Assembly (NCBI RefSeq): GCF_900107765.1
Contig: NZ_FNQY01000002.1
Span: forward strand, 124,001 to 188,000
Origin: Arachidicoccus rhizosphaerae
Lineage (GTDB): Bacteria; Bacteroidota; Bacteroidia; Chitinophagales; Chitinophagaceae
Direction of reading: 5' to 3'
DNA length: 64,000 nt
Every line of letters starts with the position of its first letter. Position 1 is the stretch's first letter. This document shows, piece by piece, positions 48,915 to 58,709 of this stretch. The notes under the pieces are model-generated. The model was not told where the DNA came from. It saw only the letters and a program-made list of their open reading frames with translations, and did not search any database. Position numbers and translations under genes: made by a program.

Positions 48915-49787
48915 TTGAATACAAATGCACCAACAATCCTGGTGACAGGGAAAAACGGACAGCTTGGAAGTGAGCTGATGGGAATTCAGATGTCTTATCC
49001 AGGTTATAGGTTTGTTTTTTTAGACAGAAAGGATTTGGATCTTTCAACCTTGGAGGGATTATCCGGATTATTTGAACAATATCAACCTGCATTTTTTGTG
49101 AATGCAGGAGCTTATACTGCTGTGGATAAGGCGGAGTCAGATAAAGAACTGGCGATGTCCGTGAATGGTATTGCACCTGGAAAAATTGCCGCCATTTGTA
49201 AACAGTTTGGAACGAAGTTGATTCATGTGTCAACAGATTATGTGTTTGACGGAAATGGGGAATATCCTTATCTGCCCGATCATCCAACTAGTCCGGTAAA
49301 TTATTATGGCCAAAGTAAACTACAGGGGGAGCAAGCAGCGATGGAAGCAAATAATGCTTCCATTATTATCCGCACTGCCTGGGTATATAGTGCCTATGGT
49401 AATAATTTTGTAAAAACCATGCTGCGATTAATGAATGAAAGGCCATCGATTGGCGTTGTCAGCGACCAGTTTGGGGCGCCTACTTATGCCAGAGATTTGG
49501 CAATTGCCATAATGGATATTATTGAAAAAGGAGCCGGCCATTATGGTATTTATCATTTTAGCAATGAAGGCAAAATTACCTGGTGGGATTTTGCGGTAGC
49601 CATTAAGGAGATTGCCGGCTTAAATTGTCAGGTAAATCCAATTTCCACGGCAGATTTTCCTACCCCTGCCAAAAGACCAGCTTATTCTGTATTGGATAAG
49701 GATAAACTCAAAAAGGATTATGACGTTCAGCCAAGAGACTGGAAAGCTGCCCTAAAAGAGTGTATGGGTTATCTCGAGCGAATTTAA
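48915..49787 (+). CDS. rfbD: dTDP-4-dehydrorhamnose reductase
   Basis: A 290-residue SDR enzyme for the last step of dTDP-L-rhamnose synthesis. It has the NADPH loop TGKNGQLGSEL, STDYVFDGNGEYPY, the catalytic YGQSKLQGE and FSNEGKITWWDFA. It most likely starts at TTG 48915, since no in-frame ATG lies nearby and the following residues suit the family. rfbA, B and C are not in the window. Confidence 0.93.
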   Translation: MNTNAPTILVTGKNGQLGSELMGIQMSYPGYRFVFLDRKDLDLSTLEGLSGLFEQYQPAFFVNAGAYTAVDKAESDKELAMSVNGIAPGKIAAICKQFGTKLIHVSTDYVFDGNGEYPYLPDHPTSPVNYYGQSKLQGEQAAMEANNASIIIRTAWVYSAYGNNFVKTMLRLMNERPSIGVVSDQFGAPTYARDLAIAIMDIIEKGAGHYGIYHFSNEGKITWWDFAVAIKEIAGLNCQVNPISTADFPTPAKRPAYSVLDKDKLKKDYDVQPRDWKAALKECMGYLERI

Positions 49788-49840
49788 TGATAACAAGTAC
49801 TGCACCGGACTGGCGCCAGAACTTTGTCTTTATAGACTGG

Positions 49841-49910
49841 AAAAAAGAAAGGGCCATGAGCCAGTTAAGATTTGAACATTTCAATTTAACTGCCTCATGG
49901 CCTTATTTTT
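49841..49910. terminator. Bidirectional terminator between rfbD and tex
   Basis: GGCCATGAG...CTCATGGCC, with an inner CAGTTAA/TTAACTG pairing, forms a long hairpin. On the + strand it is followed by TTATTTTTATT, and on the - strand by CTTTCTTTTTT. It serves both convergent genes. Confidence 0.82.
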
Positions 49911-49942
49911 ATTGGGTCTGACTTTTATAATGCAGCCTGCTG

Positions 49943-52201
49943 TTATTTACCAAACTTCTTTTTAAGCAGGGATAACGCGTCGCCCATAGCGAGATTAGAC
50001 AAGTCCTGTTCCGGTTTTTTATTAACCGTACGAGCCTTTTCTCTTGGTTTATTGCCCGAAGCGGGTGCTGAGGAGCTGTTTTCTTCCGCCTGTCTGATGG
50101 ATAGCCCTATTCTGGAGCGGGCAATATCCACTTCCATTACTTTTACTTTTACCTTGTCGTTTAATTTAACCACCTCGTTAGGGTCTGTAATATACCGGTT
50201 GGCCAGTTCGGAAACATGGACCAGGCCATCCTGTTTTACACCGATATCCACAAATACCCCAAAGCGGGTGATATTGGTTACAATACCTGGAACAACCATG
50301 CCTACCATGACGTCTTCGATTTTATAAATGCTGGCATATTCAAATTGCTCGATTTCACTACGTGGATCCAATCCCGGTTTTTTTAATTCGCTGAGTACAT
50401 CTTTTATGGTATGTTCTCCAAAGGACTCAGATATGTATTTTTTGACATCAATTGATGCAATCAGTTTTTCATTGCCCACCAAATCTCCAACAGAAATTTG
50501 CAGATCCTTGGCCATGGTCTCTACTAAAGGATAAGACTCAGGATGCACCGCACTCGCATCCAGCGGATTTGTTCCTTTTTTAATTCGCATAAAACCTGCA
50601 CATTGTTCAAAGGCTTTGCCGCCAAGTCTGGGAACCTCTAAAAGTTGTTTTCTGGTAGAAAATCCGCCAATTTCCGTACGGTGACGGATGATATTTTCTG
50701 CAAGAGAGGGGCCGATACCACTCACGTAGCTTAATAAATGTTTGCTGGCTGTATTGAGGTTCACTCCAACGGCATTTACACAACTGACCACCGTTTGGTC
50801 CAGTCTTTCTTTAAGCCTGAACTGATTGACGTCATGCTGATACTGACCGACACCAATGCTTTTCGGGTCGATTTTTACTAGTTCGGCCAGAGGGTCCATC
50901 AGGCGTCTGCCGATACTAACGGCTCCTCTAATGGTAAGATCCTGTTCAGGAAATTCTTCTCTGGCAATTTCTGAGGCTGAATAAATAGACGCTCCATCCT
51001 CATTGACCAGAAATACAGGTAATCCTAAATTAAGGGAACGAATGAATTGGTCCGTTTCTCTGCCCGCTGTTCCATCTCCAATAGCAAAAACCTGGATATC
51101 AAATTGCCTGACAAGGGAGCGAATGGTGTTTTCAGCTTCAATTATTCGGTGATTTTTTTCATGCACGTAAATCAAATCTGTTTTGAGCAGATCTCCTTTA
51201 TCATCTAAAATAACCACTTTGCAACCCGTCCGGTATCCCGGATCAATTGCCAGCATTCTTTTACTGCCTAAAGGAGAAGACAACAACAGTTGCCTTAAGT
51301 TTTCGGCAAATACATTGATGGCTTCTTCGTCTGCCTGTTGCTTTAATTGAGTGCGGAACTCCGTTTCCAGGCTGGGCTGCAATAATCTACGATAGGTATC
51401 CCGGACGGCCTTTTTGACCTGAAGGCTGGCAGCCGTGCCATTAGGTTTGTAATATTTATCCTCTAATTGCAGCAGTGCAATTTCTTCTGATGGGCTAATG
51501 GACATTCTTAAGAAGCCTTCCAGAAAACCACGCAGCACCGCTAGAATTCTATGGGAGGGAATCTTGGATATTAATTCAGAAAACTCAAAATAATCTTTGA
51601 ACTTGGCACCTTCTGTTTCTTTACCGGAAATAACAGAGCTTTCCAAAACGGCCTCGTTTTCAAATAATCTGCGTACTTCGGCGCGGGTCTCGGCGTCTTC
51701 ATTAATCATTTCCGAGATAATATCTCGCGCTCCTTGTAAAGCCTGATCGGTTGTTAATATCGTATCATTAAGGTATTTGGAAGCCTCTGCCTCTATATCG
51801 AAGTCAGCCTGCTCCAATACACGCAGTCCTAAAGGCTCCAGACCGGCTTCTCTGGCTGCCTGCGCCTTGGTTTTTCGTTTTGGCTTATAAGGGAGGTATA
51901 TATCCTCAATCTCTGCCAGGGTAGTGGCTTTCGATAATTTATCCTGCAGGGTGTCGGTCATTTTTCCCTGTTCGGTAATGGCGTTTTCAACAAAGGCCTT
52001 GCGCTCCGTAAATTCTTTCAAAAATTTGGCCTCATCCTGAATGGACTGGATTTGGACTTCATCGAGTGCACCAGTCTTGTCTTTTCGGTAACGGGCTATA
52101 AATGGGATCGTACTGCCTTCTTGCAGCAGTGTCAGGACTGCTTCGACTTGAACGGCGCGTAGATTTAATTTAGACGCTATAGGTTGTGCGAATTCCAGCA
52201 T
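49943..52201 (-). CDS. tex: Tex-family RNA-binding transcription accessory protein
   Basis: A 752-residue Tex protein. It has an N-terminal helical Tex domain (FIARYRKDKTGALDEVQIQ), a YqgF-type domain (LAIDPGYRTGCKVVILD, about 325), helix-hairpin-helix repeats (VGVNLNTASKHLLSYVSGIG, about 490-560) and a C-terminal S1 domain (GMVVPGIVTNITRFGVFVDIG, about 635-705). It binds nucleic acid and helps transcription under stress. Its length is typical. Confidence 0.95.
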   Translation of the reverse strand: MLEFAQPIASKLNLRAVQVEAVLTLLQEGSTIPFIARYRKDKTGALDEVQIQSIQDEAKFLKEFTERKAFVENAITEQGKMTDTLQDKLSKATTLAEIEDIYLPYKPKRKTKAQAAREAGLEPLGLRVLEQADFDIEAEASKYLNDTILTTDQALQGARDIISEMINEDAETRAEVRRLFENEAVLESSVISGKETEGAKFKDYFEFSELISKIPSHRILAVLRGFLEGFLRMSISPSEEIALLQLEDKYYKPNGTAASLQVKKAVRDTYRRLLQPSLETEFRTQLKQQADEEAINVFAENLRQLLLSSPLGSKRMLAIDPGYRTGCKVVILDDKGDLLKTDLIYVHEKNHRIIEAENTIRSLVRQFDIQVFAIGDGTAGRETDQFIRSLNLGLPVFLVNEDGASIYSASEIAREEFPEQDLTIRGAVSIGRRLMDPLAELVKIDPKSIGVGQYQHDVNQFRLKERLDQTVVSCVNAVGVNLNTASKHLLSYVSGIGPSLAENIIRHRTEIGGFSTRKQLLEVPRLGGKAFEQCAGFMRIKKGTNPLDASAVHPESYPLVETMAKDLQISVGDLVGNEKLIASIDVKKYISESFGEHTIKDVLSELKKPGLDPRSEIEQFEYASIYKIEDVMVGMVVPGIVTNITRFGVFVDIGVKQDGLVHVSELANRYITDPNEVVKLNDKVKVKVMEVDIARSRIGLSIRQAEENSSSAPASGNKPREKARTVNKKPEQDLSNLAMGDALSLLKKKFGK

Positions 52202-52283
52202 ATATAATGTGTTTTTTAGCTAATAGGGGAGCGAAAGTAAAAATTTTCTGGTGAAATCCAGTTTTTAAATGGCTTAGACAAAG

Positions 52284-52838
52284 TTATCCTTGATATTCTT
52301 TTTTGATCATAGCTTCTGTTAGTCGCTCTCCGCCATTTTTAAGAATGAGTTCCAGTACCTTAGTAGTAGCCAGGGCGTCACCTCCGGCGCGGTGCCTGTT
52401 GTCTAAACAGATATTTAAATCCTCGCAAAGGCTTTCAAGGCCGTGTTTGACTAAATTAGGGAATGCTTTTCTGCTAAGCTCCAGTGTGCATAATACAGGC
52501 GCTGCTAAGCTATACCCTGCCTTTTCCAGAAAATATTTTAAATAAGGATAATCAAAGGAGGCATTATGGGCCACAAAAGTGGTTTTTTCCAAAAATTTCA
52601 AAATGGTCGGCGCCACCTCTTCAAAAAAAGGTGCGTCAGATACCATTTTATCACTGATCCCAGTCAATTTTGCAACATATTTAGGTATGGGAATCGTGGG
52701 GTTGACTAATGTAGAATATTGGTCCACAATATTTTTGCCATCAAATAAGACTATAGCAATTTCTGTTATACCATTCTTACTTGCGGGACTGCCTGTACCT
52801 TCTATATCAACGACTGCATACGTTCTTTTACTCTTCAT
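52284..52838 (-). CDS. DEDDh 3'-5' exonuclease (DnaQ-like)
   Basis: A 184-residue exonuclease. Exo I is VVDIEGTGS (Asp, Glu at about 11 and 13), Exo II is FVAHNASFDYPYL, and Exo III is HRAGGDALAT with the DEDDh histidine. It degrades single-stranded ends or acts in proofreading or repair. The short length and absence of other domains argue for a free-standing enzyme, not the polymerase subunit itself. Confidence 0.9.
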   Translation of the reverse strand: MKSKRTYAVVDIEGTGSPASKNGITEIAIVLFDGKNIVDQYSTLVNPTIPIPKYVAKLTGISDKMVSDAPFFEEVAPTILKFLEKTTFVAHNASFDYPYLKYFLEKAGYSLAAPVLCTLELSRKAFPNLVKHGLESLCEDLNICLDNRHRAGGDALATTKVLELILKNGGERLTEAMIKKEYQG

Positions 52839-52979
52839 AATCTATTAAGGCTACAATAATAAGTCTTTTTTTATGAAAACAGCCTAACGGATGTAGGTAT
52901 CAGGGGTTAAGTTATACATATTTTCACGATTTTTTTATTCATGTGTTATTCCTTATCTTTGGATATCAAATTTTTGGCT

Positions 52980-53207
52980 ATGCGAAAAATTCTATATTGC
53001 TGTTTGTTCATAGGAGGGTTTATGCTTACTTCCTGTAAGAACCAAATGGCCGAGATCAAGGATTTTAAAGCTGATTTACAGAGTAAACTCTGGCAAACTG
53101 TTCTCGATCAGGTTGGAATGGATCAGGGAGATACTTCGGCAGTCCAGCATGCCCTGCCCCTTAATTATTTTTTAAGAGAAGGGTTTGCCGCTAAGTTCGG
53201 ACTCTAG
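52980..53207 (+). CDS. Small lipoprotein
   Basis: A 75-residue protein with a signal sequence ending in the lipobox LTSC (Cys about residue 19) and a short acidic helical body. ATG 52980 is chosen because the signal then starts at residue 1. TATCTTTG at 52954-52961 is a likely -7 element. Function unknown. Confidence 0.65.
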   Translation: MRKILYCCLFIGGFMLTSCKNQMAEIKDFKADLQSKLWQTVLDQVGMDQGDTSAVQHALPLNYFLREGFAAKFGL

Positions 53208-53317
53208 GCATTCTTTTTTATCCAATAGCTTGTTATATATAAATATATTGTTATATCTGAAATTTTTTTCGGCAAAAAATGCGTGCAAAAAAGAAAAACG
53301 CCTAACTTCGTTTTTTA

Positions 53318-54253
53318 ATGGCACTATCTACACAACATCTGTTAGGCATTAAAGATATAACTAAAAAGGATATTGAAATCATCCTTTCAACTGCCCATCA
53401 ATTTAAAGAAGTTTTACAACGACCCGTTAAGAAAGTACCTTCACTCAGGGATGTTACCATAGTTAATTTATTTTTTGAAAATTCCACGCGCACCAGGATG
53501 TCTTTTGAACTGGCTGAAAAAAGGCTTTCTGCTGATACCCTGAATTTTTCTGCCGCTGCATCTTCTGTCAAAAAAGGAGAAACACTACTGGATACCGTCA
53601 ATAATATATTGAGTATGAAAGTAGATATGGTGGTGATGCGCCATAGTGCCAGCGGAGCTCCTCATTTTTTGGCCAAGCATATCAATGCAGCTATTGTGAA
53701 TGCCGGGGATGGTATCAATGAACATCCTACGCAGGCATTGTTGGATGCGCTGTCTATGAAAGAAAAGTTTGGTAAACTTGAAGGGCTGAAGGTAGCTATT
53801 ATCGGGGACGTTATGCACAGCCGGGTGGCTTTGAGTAATATTTACCTGTTAAAAAAGATGGGAGCAGAAGTCATGGTGGCAGGACCGCCGACTTTAATCC
53901 CGAAATATATGGCACAGGCCTTAGATGTAAGGGTTGAATATAGTGTTAAAAAAGCGTTGGCCTGGTGCGATGTCGCTAATGTTTTAAGAATCCAGCTTGA
54001 AAGACAAAACCAGCCGTTGTTCTCTTCCTTAAGGGAGTATAATCTGGCTTATGGAGTCAACAGAAAACTATTGGAGTCTTTAGATAAAGAAATCGTAATT
54101 ATGCATCCTGGACCGATTAATAGAGGAGTAGAACTGGATAGTGATGTTGCGGATGGTCCTTTTTCAATTATATTAAATCAGGTTGAAAATGGTGTCGCTG
54201 TTCGCATGGCCGCACTTTATCTGTATTCAGGAAAAGATATTTCTGAATCCTGA
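53318..54253 (+). CDS. pyrB: Aspartate carbamoyltransferase, catalytic chain
   Basis: A 311-residue pyrimidine enzyme joining carbamoyl phosphate and aspartate. It has the carbamoyl-phosphate motif FFENSTRTRMSFE (about 50-62), the aspartate-site ADTLNFSAAASSVKKGETL, the catalytic-loop HPTQALLD and MHPGPINRGVELDSDVADG near the C-terminus. No regulatory chain gene lies adjacent. The region upstream shows no recognisable attenuator. Confidence 0.96.
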   Translation: MALSTQHLLGIKDITKKDIEIILSTAHQFKEVLQRPVKKVPSLRDVTIVNLFFENSTRTRMSFELAEKRLSADTLNFSAAASSVKKGETLLDTVNNILSMKVDMVVMRHSASGAPHFLAKHINAAIVNAGDGINEHPTQALLDALSMKEKFGKLEGLKVAIIGDVMHSRVALSNIYLLKKMGAEVMVAGPPTLIPKYMAQALDVRVEYSVKKALAWCDVANVLRIQLERQNQPLFSSLREYNLAYGVNRKLLESLDKEIVIMHPGPINRGVELDSDVADGPFSIILNQVENGVAVRMAALYLYSGKDISES

Positions 54254-54285
54254 TTGGTTTGCTCTCACAACAAAGCCCAAATTAA

Positions 54286-54756
54286 ATGAAAAGAATTGCC
54301 TTGTTTCCAGGAACTTTTGATCCAATGACCTTGGGCCATGTGGACATTATAAACCGCTCCCTCGATCTATTTGATAAAATTGTTATTGGTATCGGAACCA
54401 ATATCAATAAAAAACCCATGTATTCTGAACAGCAAAGGGTAGATTGGATTAGAGAAATATATAAGGATGAGCCTAGGGTAGAAGCAAAGATTTACGAAGG
54501 ACTTACTGTAAATTTTTGCAAGGAGGTGGAAGCGAAATATATTATCCGTGGAATCAGGTTTGTGAGTGATTTTGAATATGAGAAGACGATTGCGGATATG
54601 AACCGAAGCCTTGACAGTAAAATTGAAACTATATTTTTGACCTGTTTACCAAAGTATTCTTCTGTGGCCTCTACTTTAGTCAGAGATGTTATCCGAAATG
54701 GTGGGGATGCTTCCATGTTTTTACCTGAAGTTATTCGAAGAAGTATCGGACAGTAA
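54286..54756 (+). CDS. coaD: Phosphopantetheine adenylyltransferase
   Basis: A 156-residue CoA-pathway enzyme. It has ALFPGTFDPMTLGHVDII (the TxGH ATP motif), KYIIRGIRFVSDFEYE and the C-terminal YSSVASTLVRDVIRNGG. It sits 32 bases after pyrB on the same strand and may be co-transcribed with it. Its length is typical. Confidence 0.95.
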   Translation: MKRIALFPGTFDPMTLGHVDIINRSLDLFDKIVIGIGTNINKKPMYSEQQRVDWIREIYKDEPRVEAKIYEGLTVNFCKEVEAKYIIRGIRFVSDFEYEKTIADMNRSLDSKIETIFLTCLPKYSSVASTLVRDVIRNGGDASMFLPEVIRRSIGQ

Positions 54757-54835
54757 AAGTAGGTCTGAATAGTCTTTTAGTAATCAATATAATATGTCAG
54801 TAGTTTATTGCTGGCATGTTCAGCTGTGTAACCTT

Positions 54836-57800
54836 ATGAAAAGACCACTGACGCTATTAATTTTTATTTGTTGTATTTTAACAATTAAAGCACAGCCTGG
54901 ACAGCTTGTGCTTCATTCCATTGATTTACCAGCCAGATTTGAGCAGCAAATAATCATTAGCCTGGAACAGGATAAATTAGGGATGTTATGGTTTGTTACC
55001 AACGAAGGCCTATTCCGTTTTGATGGTAACGAGGTCGTTCACCTTGGGCCGGAAACAAAACCTGGTATTCCCCACAGTAATATTAAAGCCTTGTTTGCAG
55101 ATTCTAATGGTAATCTGTGGGTGGGCGCTCAGGATGGGGTTACGCGTTTGAACCTTAAATCCTGGCATACCACAGAACTCAAATTTCCTGCAGGGACAGA
55201 CGCATTAAGCAGGTATATCCGAACCATGGCGGAAGACAATAATGGAACTGTTTATGCAGGCAGCCAAAATGGAAAGGTGTATAAAATCCAGAAAGATAGC
55301 CTGGTCTGCATTTTCGATATGAACACTGCTTTTAAGGATTTATATGATTTGCCCAATATAACCTTCATTAAGCAGACCGGGGGCCATCAGTTATGGTTTG
55401 GTACCTCGGTCGGGAAGATGGTGCGGTTGGATATTTTGAAAGACGGGAAGTATGGCCCCCCAAAATTCTATGGGCAGGATTTATTCAAAAAAGAACAAAT
55501 TGTGGCTGCCAGTTTTGGACCAAAAGGTAATTGTATCATATCGGTTCCTAACCTGGGCTTGTTTTATTTGGAAGCTTTTACCGGCGAAATCAGAAAAATA
55601 AAGGGTCCTTACGGAGAACTAGGTGCACATGGGCAGGTATTTATGGTTCCACTGGATAGTGTACGGACCATTCTGATGACCAATACACCAGGTATCGGGA
55701 AGGAGAAACTCTTCATTTATGATTTTTCAAAAAATGATTTTAGTGTTCAGGATTTACATTATCCCAGGTTTTTAGAAGAAAATCATATTGTCTGGTTAAG
55801 TCATACCGGTTCCAAAATATTACTTTCTCTTAATGATTATCTGCTTGAACTGGCTCCTTCTACCAGTCCATTTGAGACCTTAATGGCAGAACCAAAATCT
55901 TTAAATAGTATAAGAGCTATATACAAACCAACTAGTGGTCCGCTTTTAGTGGGCTCCTATAAAGATGGTTTTGTGAAATACAATGAACAGACAGGCGATA
56001 AGGAGGTGATCGCCAGGAAATATGTTTATAGCATTTTGCCTTGGAATAAGGACTCGGTAGTACTAAGTACGGAAGGGGATGGGTTATTCTGGTATGAGAT
56101 AGCAAAAAATAAGCTGACACCCATAGATTTTGAATCAGATCAGATTCAAGGAAAGCCAATGGGCAAGTTCCTGACTTTTTTAACCCGTCATGACAGCAAT
56201 CATTTTTTGGTAGGAACCTATGAAAGACTGTATATGGTAAATCCCTATCAGCATACCGCACGGTCCATCAGGGAAGATAGACTGCTTAAAACCAAGGTAT
56301 TGAATATATTGAAAAGGAAATCAGATTACCTGATAGGCACAGAACATAATATTCTGAAATGGAATTATAAGACGGATTCAATTGCTGTTTTTTCCCGGCA
56401 CGGTCAATATGAAAATCAGGCCAGTCTTTCGGTCTATGGCATGCTTGAGGTGGATCATAATATTTGGGCTGCGACAAGCGGGACCGGTATTATTATTTTT
56501 GATCAGAATGGGAAAGCTATTGATACCCTGACAAAAAAAGACGGACTGGCGGCAAATATCGTGTTTACCCTGGCTGCGACAGATAAATACGTGCTGGCGG
56601 GTACAAAAAACGGGTTAAGTATCATTGATAAGCAGCGTCATCATATTACTAATTACTCTACAATCGATCAATTGCCTGCCAATGAATTTAATAGCGCCGC
56701 TATATATCAGGGCTCGGGTAAGGTGTATTTAGGTACCATTGACGGAGTGGTCCGTTTTAAAATGGATCAATTAAAAGGGGAGTTGTTTAAAAATAAAATA
56801 AAGGACTTATATATTACAGATCTGGTTATCACAGATAAAAAGGGACATTCTTTTTATGATTATACTTTGCCGTATCAAAAGATAAAAACAGATATTAAAA
56901 TCCCTGCCGGAACCTCTTATTTTTCTATTGGATTTGGCAGTATGTATCAATCGATGAAATATCTGGATTACTATTACCGTTTGGATAAGGAACAACAGTG
57001 GATTTCTGTGGGCAACGGCGGCAAGATATCCTTTATAGGAATGCCTCCGGGTAAATATCAGTTGGAAATGGTTGCAAAACTGCCCGATGGCCATTGGAGC
57101 AATAATCTGCTAAGTTTACCTATAATCGTAGAACCAGCCTTTTATCAGACAATCTGGTTTAAATTATTAATGGGAATCCTGGTAATGGCTTTGATTTGGT
57201 TGTTGATTAAGTATAGGGAAAAACAGGCCGAAAAGGAAAGATCGCTCCGACTTAAAATCGCAGGAGATTTGCATGATGAAATAGGAAGTACCCTGGCCGG
57301 AATGTCCATGCAGGCTGAAATGTTATTAAATGGCCATCGTCAACATCAGGATACTTATTTGAAAAGCATTGCGGATAATGGAAGAGCGGCCGTACAGACC
57401 ATGGGGGATATCGTCTGGTCTATTGATCCTAGAAACGATGATAGTCTGAGCCTGTTTCAAAGGATAGAAAGATATGGTAATAAAGTTTTGGGAGAAACTG
57501 ACATTACCATTCAATTTGAAAGCCATGGGGTTAATGAGAAGCAATTTATACCCCAAAAAATAAGGCAAAATGCGATGCTGATCTTTAAGGAGGCAATAAC
57601 TAACATTATTAAACATTCTAAGGCTACCAGGGTTGTTGTTGTATTTAGCGCATATGATAATGGCTTTAAATTATCTATAGAAGATAATGGAAAAGGTATG
57701 GCCAGCATTAGTGTTGAAGATAATCACTTTCCAAGTGTGGGGCATGGGTTGCGCAATATGGAGATGCGCGCTGAATTAATGGGGGCCGAACTCTTTTTTC

Positions 57801-57850
57801 CTGCAATTAGCAAAGGATTTAAAATTTTATTGATCTGCAAGGGCGAATGA
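54836..57850 (+). CDS. Two-component propeller sensor histidine kinase
   Basis: A 1,004-residue sensor kinase. Signal peptide (residues 1-23, TIKAQ), a periplasmic two-component-type propeller (about 35-690, with repeated LWVGAQDGV and LWFGTSVGK-like blades), a Y_Y_Y domain (about 690-780, PGKYQLEMVAKLPDG), one membrane span (about 784-806) and a HisKA_3 domain with the phospho-histidine in AGDLHDEIGSTLAG. The C-terminal HATPase has KEAITNIIKHSKA, DNGKGM and GHGLRNMEMRAELMG. ATG 54836 fits the signal peptide. It is followed by the cognate LuxR-type regulator. Confidence 0.92.
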   Translation: MKRPLTLLIFICCILTIKAQPGQLVLHSIDLPARFEQQIIISLEQDKLGMLWFVTNEGLFRFDGNEVVHLGPETKPGIPHSNIKALFADSNGNLWVGAQDGVTRLNLKSWHTTELKFPAGTDALSRYIRTMAEDNNGTVYAGSQNGKVYKIQKDSLVCIFDMNTAFKDLYDLPNITFIKQTGGHQLWFGTSVGKMVRLDILKDGKYGPPKFYGQDLFKKEQIVAASFGPKGNCIISVPNLGLFYLEAFTGEIRKIKGPYGELGAHGQVFMVPLDSVRTILMTNTPGIGKEKLFIYDFSKNDFSVQDLHYPRFLEENHIVWLSHTGSKILLSLNDYLLELAPSTSPFETLMAEPKSLNSIRAIYKPTSGPLLVGSYKDGFVKYNEQTGDKEVIARKYVYSILPWNKDSVVLSTEGDGLFWYEIAKNKLTPIDFESDQIQGKPMGKFLTFLTRHDSNHFLVGTYERLYMVNPYQHTARSIREDRLLKTKVLNILKRKSDYLIGTEHNILKWNYKTDSIAVFSRHGQYENQASLSVYGMLEVDHNIWAATSGTGIIIFDQNGKAIDTLTKKDGLAANIVFTLAATDKYVLAGTKNGLSIIDKQRHHITNYSTIDQLPANEFNSAAIYQGSGKVYLGTIDGVVRFKMDQLKGELFKNKIKDLYITDLVITDKKGHSFYDYTLPYQKIKTDIKIPAGTSYFSIGFGSMYQSMKYLDYYYRLDKEQQWISVGNGGKISFIGMPPGKYQLEMVAKLPDGHWSNNLLSLPIIVEPAFYQTIWFKLLMGILVMALIWLLIKYREKQAEKERSLRLKIAGDLHDEIGSTLAGMSMQAEMLLNGHRQHQDTYLKSIADNGRAAVQTMGDIVWSIDPRNDDSLSLFQRIERYGNKVLGETDITIQFESHGVNEKQFIPQKIRQNAMLIFKEAITNIIKHSKATRVVVVFSAYDNGFKLSIEDNGKGMASISVEDNHFPSVGHGLRNMEMRAELMGAELFFPAISKGFKILLICKGE

Positions 57851-57864
57851 AATTAAGCGATAAA

Positions 57865-57880
57865 CCCCCCTTTTGGGTAG
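57865..57880. promoter_or_regulatory. Palindrome copy 1 (CCCCCC-TTTT-GGGTAG)
   Basis: A 6-4-6 inverted repeat 64 bases before the response regulator gene. The same pattern occurs at 58634 and 62621. It is a candidate binding site for the regulator itself. Confidence 0.55.
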
Positions 57881-57944
57881 GTGTTTTCTTGAAAAATTAT
57901 GCGTATTTTGCTTTTGCTTCTACAATATTTAGAACACAAAACAA

Positions 57945-58577
57945 ATGACCCAACTAGCGATTATAGAAGATAATATTAATATCAGAGGAGTATTAAAAGA
58001 TTATTTTACAGCGGAACCAGGTTTTGAGGTAGTCTTTTGCTGTGGCAGTTTTGAAGATTTTTGCGAAGATTGGCAAAAAAATGAGGGGCGAATAGATGTT
58101 GTTATATGTGACATTGGTTTACCAGGTAAATCCGGAATTGACGCCGTGTGGTATATTAAAAACAGGAGTGAGAAGACGCACGTATTAATGCTGACGGTAT
58201 TTGAGCAAAAAGAAAAAATATTTCAGTCTCTATGTGCGGGTGCATCCGGCTATATGCTTAAAAGCACGCCTTTGTCAGAAATCAAAGCAGCTATAGGTGA
58301 TATACTAAATGGAGGGGCAGCCATGTCTCCAAAGATTGCCATGCAGGTGATCAGTTATTTTAATAAAAGAAAGCAGGGAGGAAGTATCGAAAATGAAAAA
58401 CTGACCGCCCGGGAAATTGAGATCTTATCTTTTTTGGAGCAGGGCCTTTCCAATAAATCGATAGCGGATCAAATGAATCTTTCTATAGATACCGTAAAGT
58501 TCCATATTAAGAATATTTATTTAAAATTGCAGGTCACGAGCAGAGCGGAACTTATTGCCAAATACAGACAATTCTAG
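57945..58577 (+). CDS. LuxR/NarL-type response regulator
   Basis: A 210-residue regulator. The receiver domain (about 1-120) has the acidic pair LAIIEDN, the phospho-aspartate in VVICDIGLPGKSG (about residue 58) and ASGYMLKSTPLSEI. The C-terminal HTH has LTAREIEILSFLEQGLSNKSIA and MNLSIDTVKFHIKNIYLKL. It is the partner of the propeller kinase directly upstream. A 6-4-6 palindrome lies in the 94-base gap before it, consistent with autoregulation. Confidence 0.93.
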   Translation: MTQLAIIEDNINIRGVLKDYFTAEPGFEVVFCCGSFEDFCEDWQKNEGRIDVVICDIGLPGKSGIDAVWYIKNRSEKTHVLMLTVFEQKEKIFQSLCAGASGYMLKSTPLSEIKAAIGDILNGGAAMSPKIAMQVISYFNKRKQGGSIENEKLTAREIEILSFLEQGLSNKSIADQMNLSIDTVKFHIKNIYLKLQVTSRAELIAKYRQF

Positions 58578-58633
58578 ATTTTGTTAGTTTAAAAAAGGTT
58601 GAAACAGTTGAATGCCATTTAATTGCATAAAAT

Positions 58634-58649
58634 CTACCCGCGTGGGTGG
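58634..58649. promoter_or_regulatory. Palindrome copy 2 (CTACCC-GCGT-GGGTGG)
   Basis: A 6-4-6 inverted repeat 60 bases before the secreted BspA-like protein gene. Its distance to the start codon is close to that of copy 1 (64 bases before the regulator gene). Confidence 0.55.
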
Positions 58650-58709
58650 GTCTTATTGTTTTAGCAATGATTTTCTTTGTGCATTCAATCATTATTTTAA
58701 CCTATTGTC

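Noticed and set aside
53208-53317. Attenuator or PyrR site in front of pyrB
   Set aside because: Only AT-rich sequence is present, with no hairpin pair or U tract that would support attenuation.
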